Shown here: piece after piece, positions 16,470 to 25,039 of the stretch
Numbering within the stretch: position 1 is the first letter of the stretch
Layout of the letters: each line of letters starts with the position of its first letter
Assembly (NCBI RefSeq): GCF_013204845.1
Contig: NZ_JABMKY010000002.1
Coordinates: forward strand, 558,001-622,000
DNA from: Paenibacillus qinlingensis
GTDB taxonomy: Bacteria > Bacillota > Bacilli > Paenibacillales > NBRC-103111
Direction: 5' to 3'
DNA length: 64,000 nucleotides
The notes under the pieces: generated by a model
Databases searched by the model: none
The model's input: the letters and a program-made list of their open reading frames with translations, nothing else
Told to the model about the DNA's origin: nothing
Made by a program: the position numbers and the translations under genes

Positions 16470-17642
16470 TTAATTTCCACTCAACTGCTCGACCGCAAAC
16501 TTATAAAAGGACAAAGCATCCTCCCTACTGGAGAACCCAGCTTGCGCCAGCTTATCACTGCCGCCGCCTTTGCCGTTGTAGCTTCCTAGATGAGCTTTGA
16601 AAAAAGCTCCGCAAGCTTGTGCATGTTGGCCACTGTGTGCAAATACGACTTTGTTCTCAGAAGTACTCAGGAACAAGATAGGCAAATCTGTCTTTGACGC
16701 AACCTTCGTCGCTAAACTCTGTATGTCTTTCAATGATTTCTCTTCGAATTGACGTGCAATAATTTCCTGACTTTCTACCAACAACTCCTGAGCCAAGTAC
16801 TCATCTAGTTTCTCTTTCAGCCCAGCTAACTCTGTTTGAACTAGCTTGTGCTCATACTCCCACTTCTCAATGCGATCCATGATTTCATCTTTGCCCGTAT
16901 TAAATTTGCCCGACAATGCCCCTAGAATTTTGACATTCTCGTTAAACTCAGCCAACGCACGAAAGCCACAGAGGAAATATATCCGGGTGTTCCCCTTTTG
17001 CTTCTCTGTTTTCAAAAGCTTAATCATCCCGATTTCGCCCGTTGACGAAACATGTGTACCACCGCACGCGTTATACTCTACCCCGTTGATTTCAACAATC
17101 CGAATGTCCTTCGTCACCTTGGGCTGTTTGACAAGCGGCAGCTGTGCTAGCTCCTCGGGTGTTACAATATAGCTGCTAATCAAGCGATTCTCGTAAATCT
17201 TACGATTCACCTCTGTCTCAATCGCTGCCAACTTCATCGGTTCAAGATCGAGCGTCTCCACATCAATCGTGCAGTAATCCGTGCCCAGATGAAAGCTCAC
17301 CGTGTTAGCCTCAAACAGATCTCGGCATACCGCGGAAAGTAAATGCTGACCACTATGCTGCTGCATATGATCGAATCGAAGTTGCCAGTCTATTGTGCAA
17401 GTCGCGCTCGTTCCTTCAGGCATGCGCTCTAGCTTATGTAGAACATCGTCCTCCTCCAGTAGCACATCCATTACGGGAATACCGTTGATTTCACCAGCAT
17501 CACAAGGTTGTCCACCGCCATGCGGATAAAACGCAGTCTCCTCCAAGAGGACATAGTGACCATCTTCACGTTCAATCTTTTGAGTGATCGTCGTTTGCCA
17601 TTCCTGTTGATAGGCAGAAACATAATAGAGTTTTTTCGTCAT
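16470..17642 (-). CDS. Alanyl-tRNA editing protein, long AlaX type with DHHA1 domain
   Basis: 390 aa trans-editing enzyme that hydrolyses mischarged Ser- or Gly-tRNA(Ala). The N-terminal barrel carries FYPHGGGQPCD. The zinc site is formed by HSGQH (about residue 95) and CGGTH (about residue 190), all conserved. The C-terminal DHHA1 domain has the glycine-rich GKGGGSDKLAQAGF. No AlaRS catalytic domain is present, as expected for AlaX. ATG start. It is followed on the same strand by the YdeI-like gene to its right and the Rrf2 unit to its left. Function is known for the family; tRNA specificity is not shown. Confidence 0.93.
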   Translation of the reverse strand: MTKKLYYVSAYQQEWQTTITQKIEREDGHYVLLEETAFYPHGGGQPCDAGEINGIPVMDVLLEEDDVLHKLERMPEGTSATCTIDWQLRFDHMQQHSGQHLLSAVCRDLFEANTVSFHLGTDYCTIDVETLDLEPMKLAAIETEVNRKIYENRLISSYIVTPEELAQLPLVKQPKVTKDIRIVEINGVEYNACGGTHVSSTGEIGMIKLLKTEKQKGNTRIYFLCGFRALAEFNENVKILGALSGKFNTGKDEIMDRIEKWEYEHKLVQTELAGLKEKLDEYLAQELLVESQEIIARQFEEKSLKDIQSLATKVASKTDLPILFLSTSENKVVFAHSGQHAQACGAFFKAHLGSYNGKGGGSDKLAQAGFSSREDALSFYKFAVEQLSGN

Positions 17643-17679
17643 GATGTTCGTATTCCTCTCTGTATATCTGTATCAAAGT

Positions 17680-18261
17680 CTACGGATAAATCTTCTCCCC
17701 ATTTTCCAACATTAAAATAAACTCTTGGATCCGTTTTACACGGGTTTCTTGCTTCTTAGCTGTATGAATTCGGAACGTAATGGCATATTTATTTTGCCGA
17801 TCCAGCGTATCATAGAAGGCCTTCGCCTCGCTATTCTTCTCCAATTGCAAAGCAAAATCCTCTGGGATCGTGGCGTGGCTTTGCGGTTCATAAGCTTTCT
17901 CCCACTGCCCATTCTTCTTGGCAGACTCTATCGCCTTCAAGCCGGAAGGTTTCATTCGTCCATTTGCAATCAGCGTCTCTGCTTTATCTTTATTTACTTT
18001 GGACCAAATGCTCCTAACACCGCGAGGCGTGAAACGCTGAAGCCAGATCTGCTCATCCGCTTTTTCTTTCTGGCTATCAATCCACCCATAGCACAACGCG
18101 CTCTCGAGAGCTTGATCGTAAGAAACTGTTTTGACACGAGCACCTTTCTTTGCAATTTGCAATCGGATGCCTAGTGATGTGTTATGATTTATCGCAAGCC
18201 ACTGTTCAAAAGCAAGTTGATCTTCGAAGTGCACCTGCGGTAATTCGTTTTTCATATTCAT
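17680..18261 (-). CDS. YdeI/OmpD-associated family protein
   Basis: 193 aa cytoplasmic protein with the family pattern: YDQALESALCYGWIDSQ in the N-terminal half, RFTPRGVRSIWSKVN in the middle and IHTAKKQETRVKRIQEFI at the C-terminus. Members have been linked to bacteriocin or stress protection, but the biochemical role is not settled. ATG start. It lies 37 bases upstream of the AlaX gene on the same strand and may be co-transcribed. Confidence 0.82.
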   Translation of the reverse strand: MNMKNELPQVHFEDQLAFEQWLAINHNTSLGIRLQIAKKGARVKTVSYDQALESALCYGWIDSQKEKADEQIWLQRFTPRGVRSIWSKVNKDKAETLIANGRMKPSGLKAIESAKKNGQWEKAYEPQSHATIPEDFALQLEKNSEAKAFYDTLDRQNKYAITFRIHTAKKQETRVKRIQEFILMLENGEKIYP

Positions 18262-18337
18262 ATGTTTCGCCTCCCTAGTTGTTCAAACATGATCTCGTCC
18301 ACAATGATTGTATCGACTGTTTCTATGTCGCATTAAA

Positions 18338-18535
18338 CTACGTTTTTCTTCTGATCACAACGCCATACAAATAAACGCCAATGAAATAAATCGGAAAAAG
18401 AATAAGCCCCAATCCCGTCATCGCTAAAATTAGATACATTTTATTCTCGTCTACATCGTTATAATTGTTATAACCATAGAACATCCATATCAGCCAAATG
18501 GTCACCAACACATAACCATATCTATACGCTTTCAT
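18338..18535 (-). CDS. Small two-helix membrane protein
   Basis: 65 aa with two hydrophobic segments (about residues 7-22 and 35-58) and a basic tail VIRRKT. Its ATG shares a base with the TAA stop of the NUDIX gene (TAATG), so it is translationally coupled. I do not recognise a family. The coupling and membrane pattern argue that it is real. Confidence 0.65.
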   Translation of the reverse strand: MKAYRYGYVLVTIWLIWMFYGYNNYNDVDENKMYLILAMTGLGLILFPIYFIGVYLYGVVIRRKT

Positions 18536-18984
18536 TATACATTCAACTCATCCTCTTCACCTAAAAATCCCAAAATTTCAAGCGCCATTCTCAAAATTCC
18601 GCGATTATTCTCATAGCCGTTCAGATTGTGTTCGGCCCATACATCGGCCGCGTTGTGCCACTTTACTCCCCGAATTTCTTCTGTTTGAGCTTTAAGCTCA
18701 TCACTGAGCGCTTCGACTAGATAATAATGAGTTTCCTTCTCTACTTGTCCATGTGCCGTGTGCTCGAATTGATAATAATTGATGGTGAGCGGCTGAATGA
18801 TTCTGCCATCAATATTGGTTTCTTCTTTAATTTCCCGAAGTGCAGCCTGTTCAATCGTCTCCCCAAACTCCATGCGACCTTTTGCAAAAGCCAGTTTCCG
18901 ATAGCGATCCTCGATTAGTAAAATGTGACATTCATCGCCAATTTGTCGGTAAACGACTCCGCCTGCTGAGATTTCTTTTTTCAT
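18535..18984 (-). CDS. NUDIX hydrolase
   Basis: 149 aa. The NUDIX box reads GRMEFGETIEQAALREIKEE, matching Gx5Ex7REUxEE, followed by TNI in place of the usual xGU, so the terminal Gly is replaced. Family enzymes hydrolyse nucleoside diphosphates linked to another group; substrate unknown. The ATG at 18984 has GGAGG 11 bases upstream. A longer reading frame reaching into the GH52 gene is rejected because the upstream part overlaps the GH52 terminator and 3' end. Confidence 0.88.
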   Translation of the reverse strand: MKKEISAGGVVYRQIGDECHILLIEDRYRKLAFAKGRMEFGETIEQAALREIKEETNIDGRIIQPLTINYYQFEHTAHGQVEKETHYYLVEALSDELKAQTEEIRGVKWHNAADVWAEHNLNGYENNRGILRMALEILGFLGEEDELNV

Positions 18985-19044
18985 ATGTTCAATTACCTCC
19001 AATCGAACGAAGCTCATCCCTTCTATTTTACAAATAGTACCAAC

Positions 19045-19080
19045 AAAAAAGCAACCAAAGCGAATAGCTTCAGTTGCTCG
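19045..19080 (-). terminator. Rho-independent terminator of the GH52 gene
   Basis: On the minus strand GAGCAACTGAAGC pairs with GCTTTGGTTGC around a short TATTC loop and is followed by six T. It ends eight bases after the GH52 stop. Confidence 0.8.
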
Positions 19081-19087
19081 GAGTTCA

Positions 19088-21199
19088 TTATTTCGTTTCT
19101 TGCAGCCATAAAATGCTTGTAACACCGCGCGGGTAATACTTACTTCCTGTAATCTCTCCGGAAATGATTTGATCACTCCAGCTCCAAATGGACAGGGTTG
19201 GGTGCGTCAACCAAGCAACATGGGCTGCATCCGCTGCAGCTCCCGTTTCATCCCAAGCTAGATCCAGGATTTCACGCGCGACGAATTGGCACAAATATAT
19301 TTTGCTTAACCAAGAGTTGTTACTCGTCGAGGAAAGTTTCCAACCACCATCTGTGAAAAGGCAGGTACCTTCAACAAGCACAACGTCCAAATGCTTTTTC
19401 AAAGCTTCGATATAAAAGCCGTAACGACCATTGGCATCTAATGCAGACTTATTGCCAGTGAAGTAAGGAAATACTAAGCCTTCGATCGCTGGAATGATTT
19501 TGGAATCGTTGCCTTCACCAACTACAGCTGGAATGTAACCTTCTTCCGTGACGAAAGATGTTACCGTTTGTGCACTTTTTAGTGCTTGCTGACTTGCGAT
19601 GAGAGCTAGATCCTCTCTCCCATTTTGAGCAAAAATAGTTTCCATCGCCACGTATGCCGCCCAACATTTGCCCGCCATATAAATATTGTTACGTGATTGT
19701 CCCAGCGAGACATCTAAACTGTCATACGTCGTGATTTCTGCTCCGCCCATAGTACGGCTGCTATCTAAGGACATAATCCCATTACGAAGTTCTGGATTCG
19801 GATGATCGCGATGGAGCATACTCGTTAAACATTTCTCAAAAATCGTAAGATTCGCTTGCAGCCAAGCTTGATCATCCGTATGAGCCACATAAGTTGCTCC
19901 GCATAAAGTCCAATTCACCAACTGCTCATGTGTCATATGGGAGAAACAGTCATCCAAACCGTACAACTCATAAGCGGAGTATCCTGGTCGAGAAAGTGTA
20001 TTGGCTACACCCATATCATGCGTAAACGAAATCCCGCCCGGGTATTCAGTAGGATCATCTGGGAAACTAACCTTATCCTCATAGCTATAACGTTTCACGA
20101 ACATATCTAGTTCATTACGAACCGTCCAAGGATTCACAGCTAACTCATAAAATAATTGATCAACTGTCAAATCGAACGTGTTCATCATCCGATACTCGCC
20201 TTCATTGACGATCCAGAATGGCTCATCATCCATATCTAGCAGTTGTGTATTTCCGTTATAGCTTCGGATTGCATGTGCAAGCATAAACTTCTGATCAGCC
20301 GACAAGCGCGAATTGACGATGTTAGCGTCTGAGCTTTGAGCTAATGTTGATAGCGTATCGAAATTGTCTAAAGCATAATCGGCAACGGCTTCAATATTCT
20401 TGAATAAGCGTGCGTACGTATAGGATGCATCACGCCCCGCAGTGACAATGCCTCCGCGATGGAAACAAATTGCAAATTCATACGAACGTTTCTCGCCAGC
20501 AGGCGTATCCGCGAATAAAGCGCCAACAGTACCGAGACCGAAGGTCAAGTTTTCAACAATTTTCATTTTCAAAATATCTTCGATACTAAAGTAAAGCCCT
20601 GAACGTACATCAGGATCTTTGGAAACAATCGCCGTAATGCGGCCTTGCCCTACTCCCGCGGCTCCTTCCATCGTATCATCCAGCCTGCGCATTGCGCTGT
20701 ATGGATCTGTTCCTTGGTACCCGAAGAAAACTCTTCTGGATGCTGTACCTTTGGTATTGTCGACAGTAATCTTAGCAAGAACGGCTGGGACAAGTGCTAG
20801 ACGTAACTCCTCATCACTCGCTGTAGCTGGATCAGGTACAGACTGTGCAGGAGATATAAGACTGAATTCCAAATCGCCAGCTTTCCACGTGTCCGTGCTG
20901 ACTTTGAAATCTCGTTGAATCTCATCCTGTGCAAATGGGAATACCGTTTTCTTTTTATTCGGCTTTGGATCCGGATTCTCGATATCATAACGAAGGCTTT
21001 CATCCTCGCTCACATACTCGAAGAAAGGCAAAGCGTCATAAGTGCCACCTTGAATCGTTTCTAGCCCAATATATATATTTTGCTTTGGCGGACGCGCTTG
21101 TTCGAGATCGAAGCCTCCGCTTTTGCCTGGAAATCCAAGTGTAAAACTAGCAAATGCGCCAATTGGTGAATGGTGTGCATTGAAAAATTGATTTTTCAT
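19088..21199 (-). CDS. Glycoside hydrolase family 52 beta-xylosidase
   Basis: 703 aa, full length for GH52, which contains retaining beta-xylosidases such as Geobacillus XynB2. The N-terminus FFNAHHSPIGAFASFTLG and the central WIVNEGEYRMMNTFDLTVDQ are near-invariant in the family; the Glu in NEGEYR (about residue 332) is the expected nucleophile. The DSSRTMGGAEITTYDSLDV block carries the expected acid/base Asp. There is no signal peptide, so it acts in the cytoplasm on imported xylo-oligosaccharides. ATG start with GAGAGGAG upstream. It is divergent from an AraC regulator that probably controls it. Confidence 0.95.
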   Translation of the reverse strand: MKNQFFNAHHSPIGAFASFTLGFPGKSGGFDLEQARPPKQNIYIGLETIQGGTYDALPFFEYVSEDESLRYDIENPDPKPNKKKTVFPFAQDEIQRDFKVSTDTWKAGDLEFSLISPAQSVPDPATASDEELRLALVPAVLAKITVDNTKGTASRRVFFGYQGTDPYSAMRRLDDTMEGAAGVGQGRITAIVSKDPDVRSGLYFSIEDILKMKIVENLTFGLGTVGALFADTPAGEKRSYEFAICFHRGGIVTAGRDASYTYARLFKNIEAVADYALDNFDTLSTLAQSSDANIVNSRLSADQKFMLAHAIRSYNGNTQLLDMDDEPFWIVNEGEYRMMNTFDLTVDQLFYELAVNPWTVRNELDMFVKRYSYEDKVSFPDDPTEYPGGISFTHDMGVANTLSRPGYSAYELYGLDDCFSHMTHEQLVNWTLCGATYVAHTDDQAWLQANLTIFEKCLTSMLHRDHPNPELRNGIMSLDSSRTMGGAEITTYDSLDVSLGQSRNNIYMAGKCWAAYVAMETIFAQNGREDLALIASQQALKSAQTVTSFVTEEGYIPAVVGEGNDSKIIPAIEGLVFPYFTGNKSALDANGRYGFYIEALKKHLDVVLVEGTCLFTDGGWKLSSTSNNSWLSKIYLCQFVAREILDLAWDETGAAADAAHVAWLTHPTLSIWSWSDQIISGEITGSKYYPRGVTSILWLQETK

Positions 21200-21373
21200 A
21201 TTAGGATGATGCTCCTCTCAGTCATTTGCCCTTATTATACAATGAGAGAAACCCTGAACCCATGGGCATTACGATCTTTCATTTGGACAAAACAAACATT
21301 TGATTCCATGCTAGTATAGTGAGATAGTTAGTGTAAAGAATGAATCATAAGCTTTTTATAAGGAGACTGATCT
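21200..21373. promoter_or_regulatory. Divergent promoter region between GH52 and AraC genes
   Basis: For GH52 a TATAAT -10 box lies at 21234-21239 (minus) with no good -35 box, consistent with activator dependence. For the AraC gene TTGATT (21300-21305) and GATAGT (21323-21328) are 17 bases apart. No clear operator repeat is visible. Confidence 0.4.
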
Positions 21374-22273
21374 ATGAAGGTCTTTCAACAAGAATCCTTG
21401 CCCGCTGGTCTCGATAATGTCGTTCATGGCGGCATGCTGCCTGATGTGCAGGCATCTTTCCGGATTTTTGCTGCGCATCTTCGCAAGGTTAACGCGCAGT
21501 GGTCTTTCCCCGAGCATCAACATCCGATGTTCGAGCTCAATCTTGTCGTTGACGGTTCTCAGCGCATGCGCGTTGGCGACAAGCATTTTGTACAAAGGCA
21601 AGGCGATCTGGTTTGGATACTTCCGAATGAAGTGCATGCAAGTTTAGGCGCAGTCGATGGCCATATGATGGAGTATGTGTGTGTGCATTTGGAGGTAACA
21701 GATCCTTGGTTTCGTCAGCAGTTAAGTCTAATCGGGCAAATCGTTCACCCGTCTGGCAGCAAAATGGAGAGCTTACTCCGTCCTATTCTTATGGATCTCG
21801 CACAAATAGCAAGAGAAAATACCGCCAGCGGACTGAGTCTGAAGTTGCAGACGATGCATGCATCATTTCGTATTTTCACCGCGTTAAGCGAGATATTACT
21901 CGATGAGGCTGTGATTTCTAATCAGCAAACAGGTGACTCTGGCTTAGCTGCACAGCTAGCCCAATTAATAGAACACCAAGCATCTACGCTACTCAAAGGG
22001 CAGGAACCTTTTCGAATAACGCTGATTGCCAAACAGCTCGGTTATAGTCCTGCTCATTGTAATCGAGTTTTTCACAAAGCTTATGGCGTCTCGCCACGAC
22101 ATTATCTAAGTACAGTCAAGCTGCGTCAAGCCAAGCTCATGCTCATGGACCCCTCTCATTCTATCGAGCACATCGCCGAACAATTGGGATACAAGGATTT
22201 GTCTCAATTCAGCAAACAATTCAAACGATGGACGAATTTATCCCCTACCGCCTATAGACATCTTTCTTGGTGA
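21374..22273 (+). CDS. AraC family regulator with N-terminal cupin
   Basis: 299 aa. The N-terminal cupin/AraC-binding part contains FPEHQHPMFELNLVVDGSQ, typical of sugar-sensing AraC proteins. The C-terminal double helix-turn-helix has ITLIAKQLGYSPAHCNRVFHK and IEHIAEQLGYKDLSQFSKQFK. ATG with AAGGAG upstream. Its position, divergent from the GH52 xylosidase, and the following isomerase-like gene suggest control of xylan/xylose use (inference). Confidence 0.9.
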   Translation: MKVFQQESLPAGLDNVVHGGMLPDVQASFRIFAAHLRKVNAQWSFPEHQHPMFELNLVVDGSQRMRVGDKHFVQRQGDLVWILPNEVHASLGAVDGHMMEYVCVHLEVTDPWFRQQLSLIGQIVHPSGSKMESLLRPILMDLAQIARENTASGLSLKLQTMHASFRIFTALSEILLDEAVISNQQTGDSGLAAQLAQLIEHQASTLLKGQEPFRITLIAKQLGYSPAHCNRVFHKAYGVSPRHYLSTVKLRQAKLMLMDPSHSIEHIAEQLGYKDLSQFSKQFKRWTNLSPTAYRHLSW

Positions 22274-22373
22274 AAATACGTTGGGTATTTCTGAAAATAC
22301 CATAAGTCATACTATCTTATCCTGTCTTATACTCATAGATATGTCTTTGGATTAAGGATAAGGAGTAATAACA

Positions 22374-23183
22374 ATGAAAATACGAGGTTATAAATCCCTT
22401 TGGGAATGGAATGGATTGTGGGAAGGGAAATTAGAGCAAATCGTAGAGGCCGGTTATTACGGTGTCGAGTACACGCCTCCTTCCGACGCGAAGGATGATC
22501 GTCAGTTTCGAAAAGATTTGGACGACTTGAACTTGTCGTTCATCGCACAAGTGGTGACGCGGGGCCCGAATCACATTCTATCTTTCCGTGAGCAGGTGCT
22601 TCGCGCAGCTGAACTGCGGCCAGATCTGATCAATTCGCATAGCGCTGCTGATCGTATGACTGCTGACGAGCAGCTGCGGTTCTTCGAGGCGGCGCTGCGT
22701 GTAGAGCAAGAGATCGGGATACCGATCGCGCATGAGACGCATCGCGGAAGGGCTTTTTTCACGCCGTGGCAAACGGCGGCCGTGTTGAAGCAGCTGCCGG
22801 CGCTTACGATTGGCGCCGATTTCAGCCATTGGTGCGCAGCCTGCGAAAGCATGCCGAGTCCGCAGGACGAGGACGTCCAGCTGAGCTTAGCCCGTGCCAT
22901 TCACATTCACGGACGCGTCGGGTTCCCCGAAGGTCCGCAGGTATCCGACCCGCGGGCACCTGAATTTGCCGCGCATGTGGAAACCTTCATCGGCTTATGG
23001 TTGGCGATCTGTCAACACCGATTCGAAGCCGGAGCGGATACGATGACCTTCACACCAGAGTTCGGGCCGCCGCCGTATTTGCAGGTACTGCCTTACACGC
23101 AGCAACCCGTAGCGGATTTGTGGGAAGTGAATCTGTGGATGTTCCAAACGTTTAAGGAGCGGTTTGAGGCGACTTTTAATTGA
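22374..23183 (+). CDS. Sugar phosphate isomerase/epimerase-like TIM barrel
   Basis: 269 aa of the AP-endonuclease-2/xylose-isomerase-like barrel. Candidate metal ligands are Glu in HETHRG, Asp in GADFSHW, His in IHIHGRVG and Glu in TPEFGPPP. ATG with AAGGAG upstream, 100 bases after the AraC gene on the same strand. The middle of the gene (about 22570-22980) is visibly more GC-rich than its flanks, which may indicate codon-use differences or acquisition. Reaction not deducible. Confidence 0.85.
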   Translation: MKIRGYKSLWEWNGLWEGKLEQIVEAGYYGVEYTPPSDAKDDRQFRKDLDDLNLSFIAQVVTRGPNHILSFREQVLRAAELRPDLINSHSAADRMTADEQLRFFEAALRVEQEIGIPIAHETHRGRAFFTPWQTAAVLKQLPALTIGADFSHWCAACESMPSPQDEDVQLSLARAIHIHGRVGFPEGPQVSDPRAPEFAAHVETFIGLWLAICQHRFEAGADTMTFTPEFGPPPYLQVLPYTQQPVADLWEVNLWMFQTFKERFEATFN

Positions 23184-23229
23184 AAACGGAAGTCAATGAC
23201 GAAGGGTTGCGTCATTGACTTCCGTTTTT
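23183..23229. terminator. Strong bidirectional terminator
   Basis: A perfect 19-bp stem (AAAACGGAAGTCAATGACG and its complement) with an eight-base loop starts at the last base of the isomerase stop codon and ends in T5. The convergent gene at 23268 can use it from the other side. Confidence 0.92.
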
Positions 23230-23267
23230 CGGTTAATTTGTATTGTACATCAACTGATTGATTGCAG

Positions 23268-23696
23268 CTATTTCATTTGGAGCTTCACACTTATTTTCTT
23301 CGCTTCATCTGTGGCAAGTTGAATCGAATAGCTCCCCTTTACACCCTCAAACTCGATAAGTCCAGTACTTGATGGAGATACTACTTTCTCCCATTGTATG
23401 AGATTCGATTTCATTACTCGAAGGGTTACTGTCCCGGATTCAACCGTTGATACGTATGGAATATCAATTTTCCCATCGGTTTTAATAGTAAAATCATGAA
23501 CCTCATACGTTCCTTTTAGCGTGCCGATAGTAAGTTTAATGTTGCCATTCACATTTGATTTACTAGTAAAAGTCGACACATTATGGCTAGTAACTACCAT
23601 ATCTCCGCCGAATGCTACAATAAGCTTTATCGTGATCATAGCAATGATGAAGATTGCAAAACTAAGAATGAGTATCTTTAATCTCTTTTTGCTCAC
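23268..23696 (-). CDS. Uncharacterised membrane-anchored protein
   Basis: 142 aa with a basic N-terminus and one hydrophobic segment (about residues 7-28), which could be a signal anchor. The remainder is rich in beta-prone T, V, S and K and is probably exposed outside the cell. ATG start, 14 bases downstream of the gene at 23711. No family recognised. Confidence 0.65.
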   Translation of the reverse strand: MSKKRLKILILSFAIFIIAMITIKLIVAFGGDMVVTSHNVSTFTSKSNVNGNIKLTIGTLKGTYEVHDFTIKTDGKIDIPYVSTVESGTVTLRVMKSNLIQWEKVVSPSSTGLIEFEGVKGSYSIQLATDEAKKISVKLQMK

Positions 23697-23710
23697 TTGG
23701 TTGAACTCCT

Positions 23711-24286
23711 CTAACTTTTAAAATACTTCGCGAGATTTTTCTTGAGTTTTAAGAGAATACTGGTTTTAGTATTTCTAAAACCTATGTCCGATTCGTCATT
23801 TATATGGCTTTGTCTCGACATATAACCAGTATACATAGCAATCCCGATATCATATGCTTTAAGCATGAGTTCATTTTGCGAAATTTCTTTCCTCTTATTG
23901 ATTTCAGTGATGAACACATCGAAATCTAACTCGGAAGGGTTAGCCCTCAGAGTTGAACAATAGGTATCAAAGCATAAAGATCCTGAGATAACTATATCAT
24001 CCAAGTACTGATACCCTGTTTGATTAAGTAATTTTTCAACCATTAGATAATAATACCGATAGATTCCCCATGCTTCTTTTGCATACTGGGACTCAGCCAC
24101 TATTAAATCCCTCAAAAGTTCGCCTGGTATATTGTTGAAATCAATTGACTCTATGTATTTAATTAACTCTCTCCTAAAATGTATATTCTCATCAACCAGT
24201 TCATTAGCATGCTTACCATTCCATTTGAAATAAATAAACTCATTTTGAGTTGAATTATATGTTTCTATAAATTCATTCGGATTCAT
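23711..24286 (-). CDS. Uncharacterised cytoplasmic protein
   Basis: 191 aa, helical, without membrane segments or a signal peptide. It is AT-rich relative to its neighbours and contains no motif I can assign. A region DIVISGSLCFDTYCSTLR near residue 100 precedes an acidic LDFDVFITEINKRKE. ATG start. It is followed 14 bases later by the membrane-anchored protein at 23268, so the two probably act together. Base composition suggests an accessory gene pair. Confidence 0.6.
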   Translation of the reverse strand: MNPNEFIETYNSTQNEFIYFKWNGKHANELVDENIHFRRELIKYIESIDFNNIPGELLRDLIVAESQYAKEAWGIYRYYYLMVEKLLNQTGYQYLDDIVISGSLCFDTYCSTLRANPSELDFDVFITEINKRKEISQNELMLKAYDIGIAMYTGYMSRQSHINDESDIGFRNTKTSILLKLKKNLAKYFKS

Positions 24287-24363
24287 GATTTTGATCCTTT
24301 ACATAGGTTTTAAGAGAACTGTCTTCAGTTATTCGATTCATTTTTGACTGTTTCTGAACCCAA

Positions 24364-24543
24364 GGGAACTAGGAGACACTATTTCCAGCAAAACGAGCGA
24401 AAACCGTATCGAAAGGGAACGACAGTGCGCTATTCACTCGAAAACCACCACAAAAACACGAAAACGGGCAAATAGCGCACACACGTTCCCTTAGCTGCCA
24501 AAACTAGCCTATTACTCGGAAATAGCGTACCTAGGTTCCCCTT
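24364..24543. repeat. Four-arm palindromic intergenic repeat, copy 2
   Basis: GGGAACTAGGAGACACTATT (24364) and GGGAACGACAGTGCGCTATT (24415) are followed by the complementary-orientation motifs AAATAGCGCACACACGTTCCC and AAATAGCGTACCTAGGTTCCC, the second of which ends at about 24540. Arm spacing is about 50 bases on each side, the same layout and length as 13018-13197, although the sequence between the arms is not conserved. It occupies most of the 290-base gap between the genes ending at 24286 and 24577. Confidence 0.88.
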
Positions 24544-24576
24544 ACTGCTTGAATTTGGCTCCCGCGTGTTAGTTAA

Positions 24577-24963
24577 CTAGCTACTTTGCTTGATCCCTCC
24601 AACCAGATCATCAATCGTTCCAATGATTTTATGTACCTCTGGCAGTTGATAAAACGTACTCGTTTTTTCCATATCATTTATCTCGTCGGTTGCGAAATAC
24701 ATAAATATCGTCTTCCCTGCTCCGAGAGCGAGGCCCAACTCGACATGGCTTCCCTTCCCGGCTGGCAGCATGATGATGAATAGGTCTGCACGCAACACGG
24801 CTTCTTTCTCTTTGGCACCGATCGCCGCAAGGACTTGAAGTGAATCGACATCTGTATGTGTCGTCCAATCGTAAGTTTGAGTAAATCCATTCGAATTCAA
24901 TTGCTGAGCGACATTTCGAACATTATCAATGTTCTTGAAACTAGATGCTATATAGAATCTCAA
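24577..24963 (-). CDS. Nucleoside 2-deoxyribosyltransferase-like protein
   Basis: 128 aa Rossmann-like protein. FYIASSF at the N-terminus and GSHVELGLALGAGKTI near residue 80 match the nucleoside 2-deoxyribosyltransferase group, where the Glu of the ELG motif is the nucleophile. It may act on nucleotides or base derivatives. TTG at 24963 is chosen because GGAGG lies seven bases upstream and homologous folds begin at this strand. Upstream codons remain open through a 12-bp repeat array, so longer products are possible. Confidence 0.75.
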   Translation of the reverse strand: MRFYIASSFKNIDNVRNVAQQLNSNGFTQTYDWTTHTDVDSLQVLAAIGAKEKEAVLRADLFIIMLPAGKGSHVELGLALGAGKTIFMYFATDEINDMEKTSTFYQLPEVHKIIGTIDDLVGGIKQSS

Positions 24964-24966
24964 TGG

Positions 24967-25038
24967 CTTTCCTCCGTTGTTACTCCTGTGGTCACTCCTG
25001 TTTTCTCTCCTGTTGCTGCTCCTGTGGTTGCTCCCTCT
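24967..25038 (-). repeat. 12-bp tandem repeat forming an array of Shine-Dalgarno-like motifs
   Basis: About six units of 12 bases (plus-strand type GTTACTCCTGTG) fill the gap between the SRPBCC gene and the ribosyltransferase-like gene. On the transcribed strand each unit shows ACAGGAG or GGAG, so six ribosome-binding-like motifs follow one another every 12 bases, the last being the GGAGG used by the TTG start. The reading frame stays open through the array. Confidence 0.85.
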
Positions 25039-25039
25039 A

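Noticed and set aside
18985..19176. Extended N-terminus of the NUDIX protein
   Set aside because: It would overlap the GH52 gene end and its terminator. ATG 18984 has a proper ribosome binding site and starts at the typical fold beginning.
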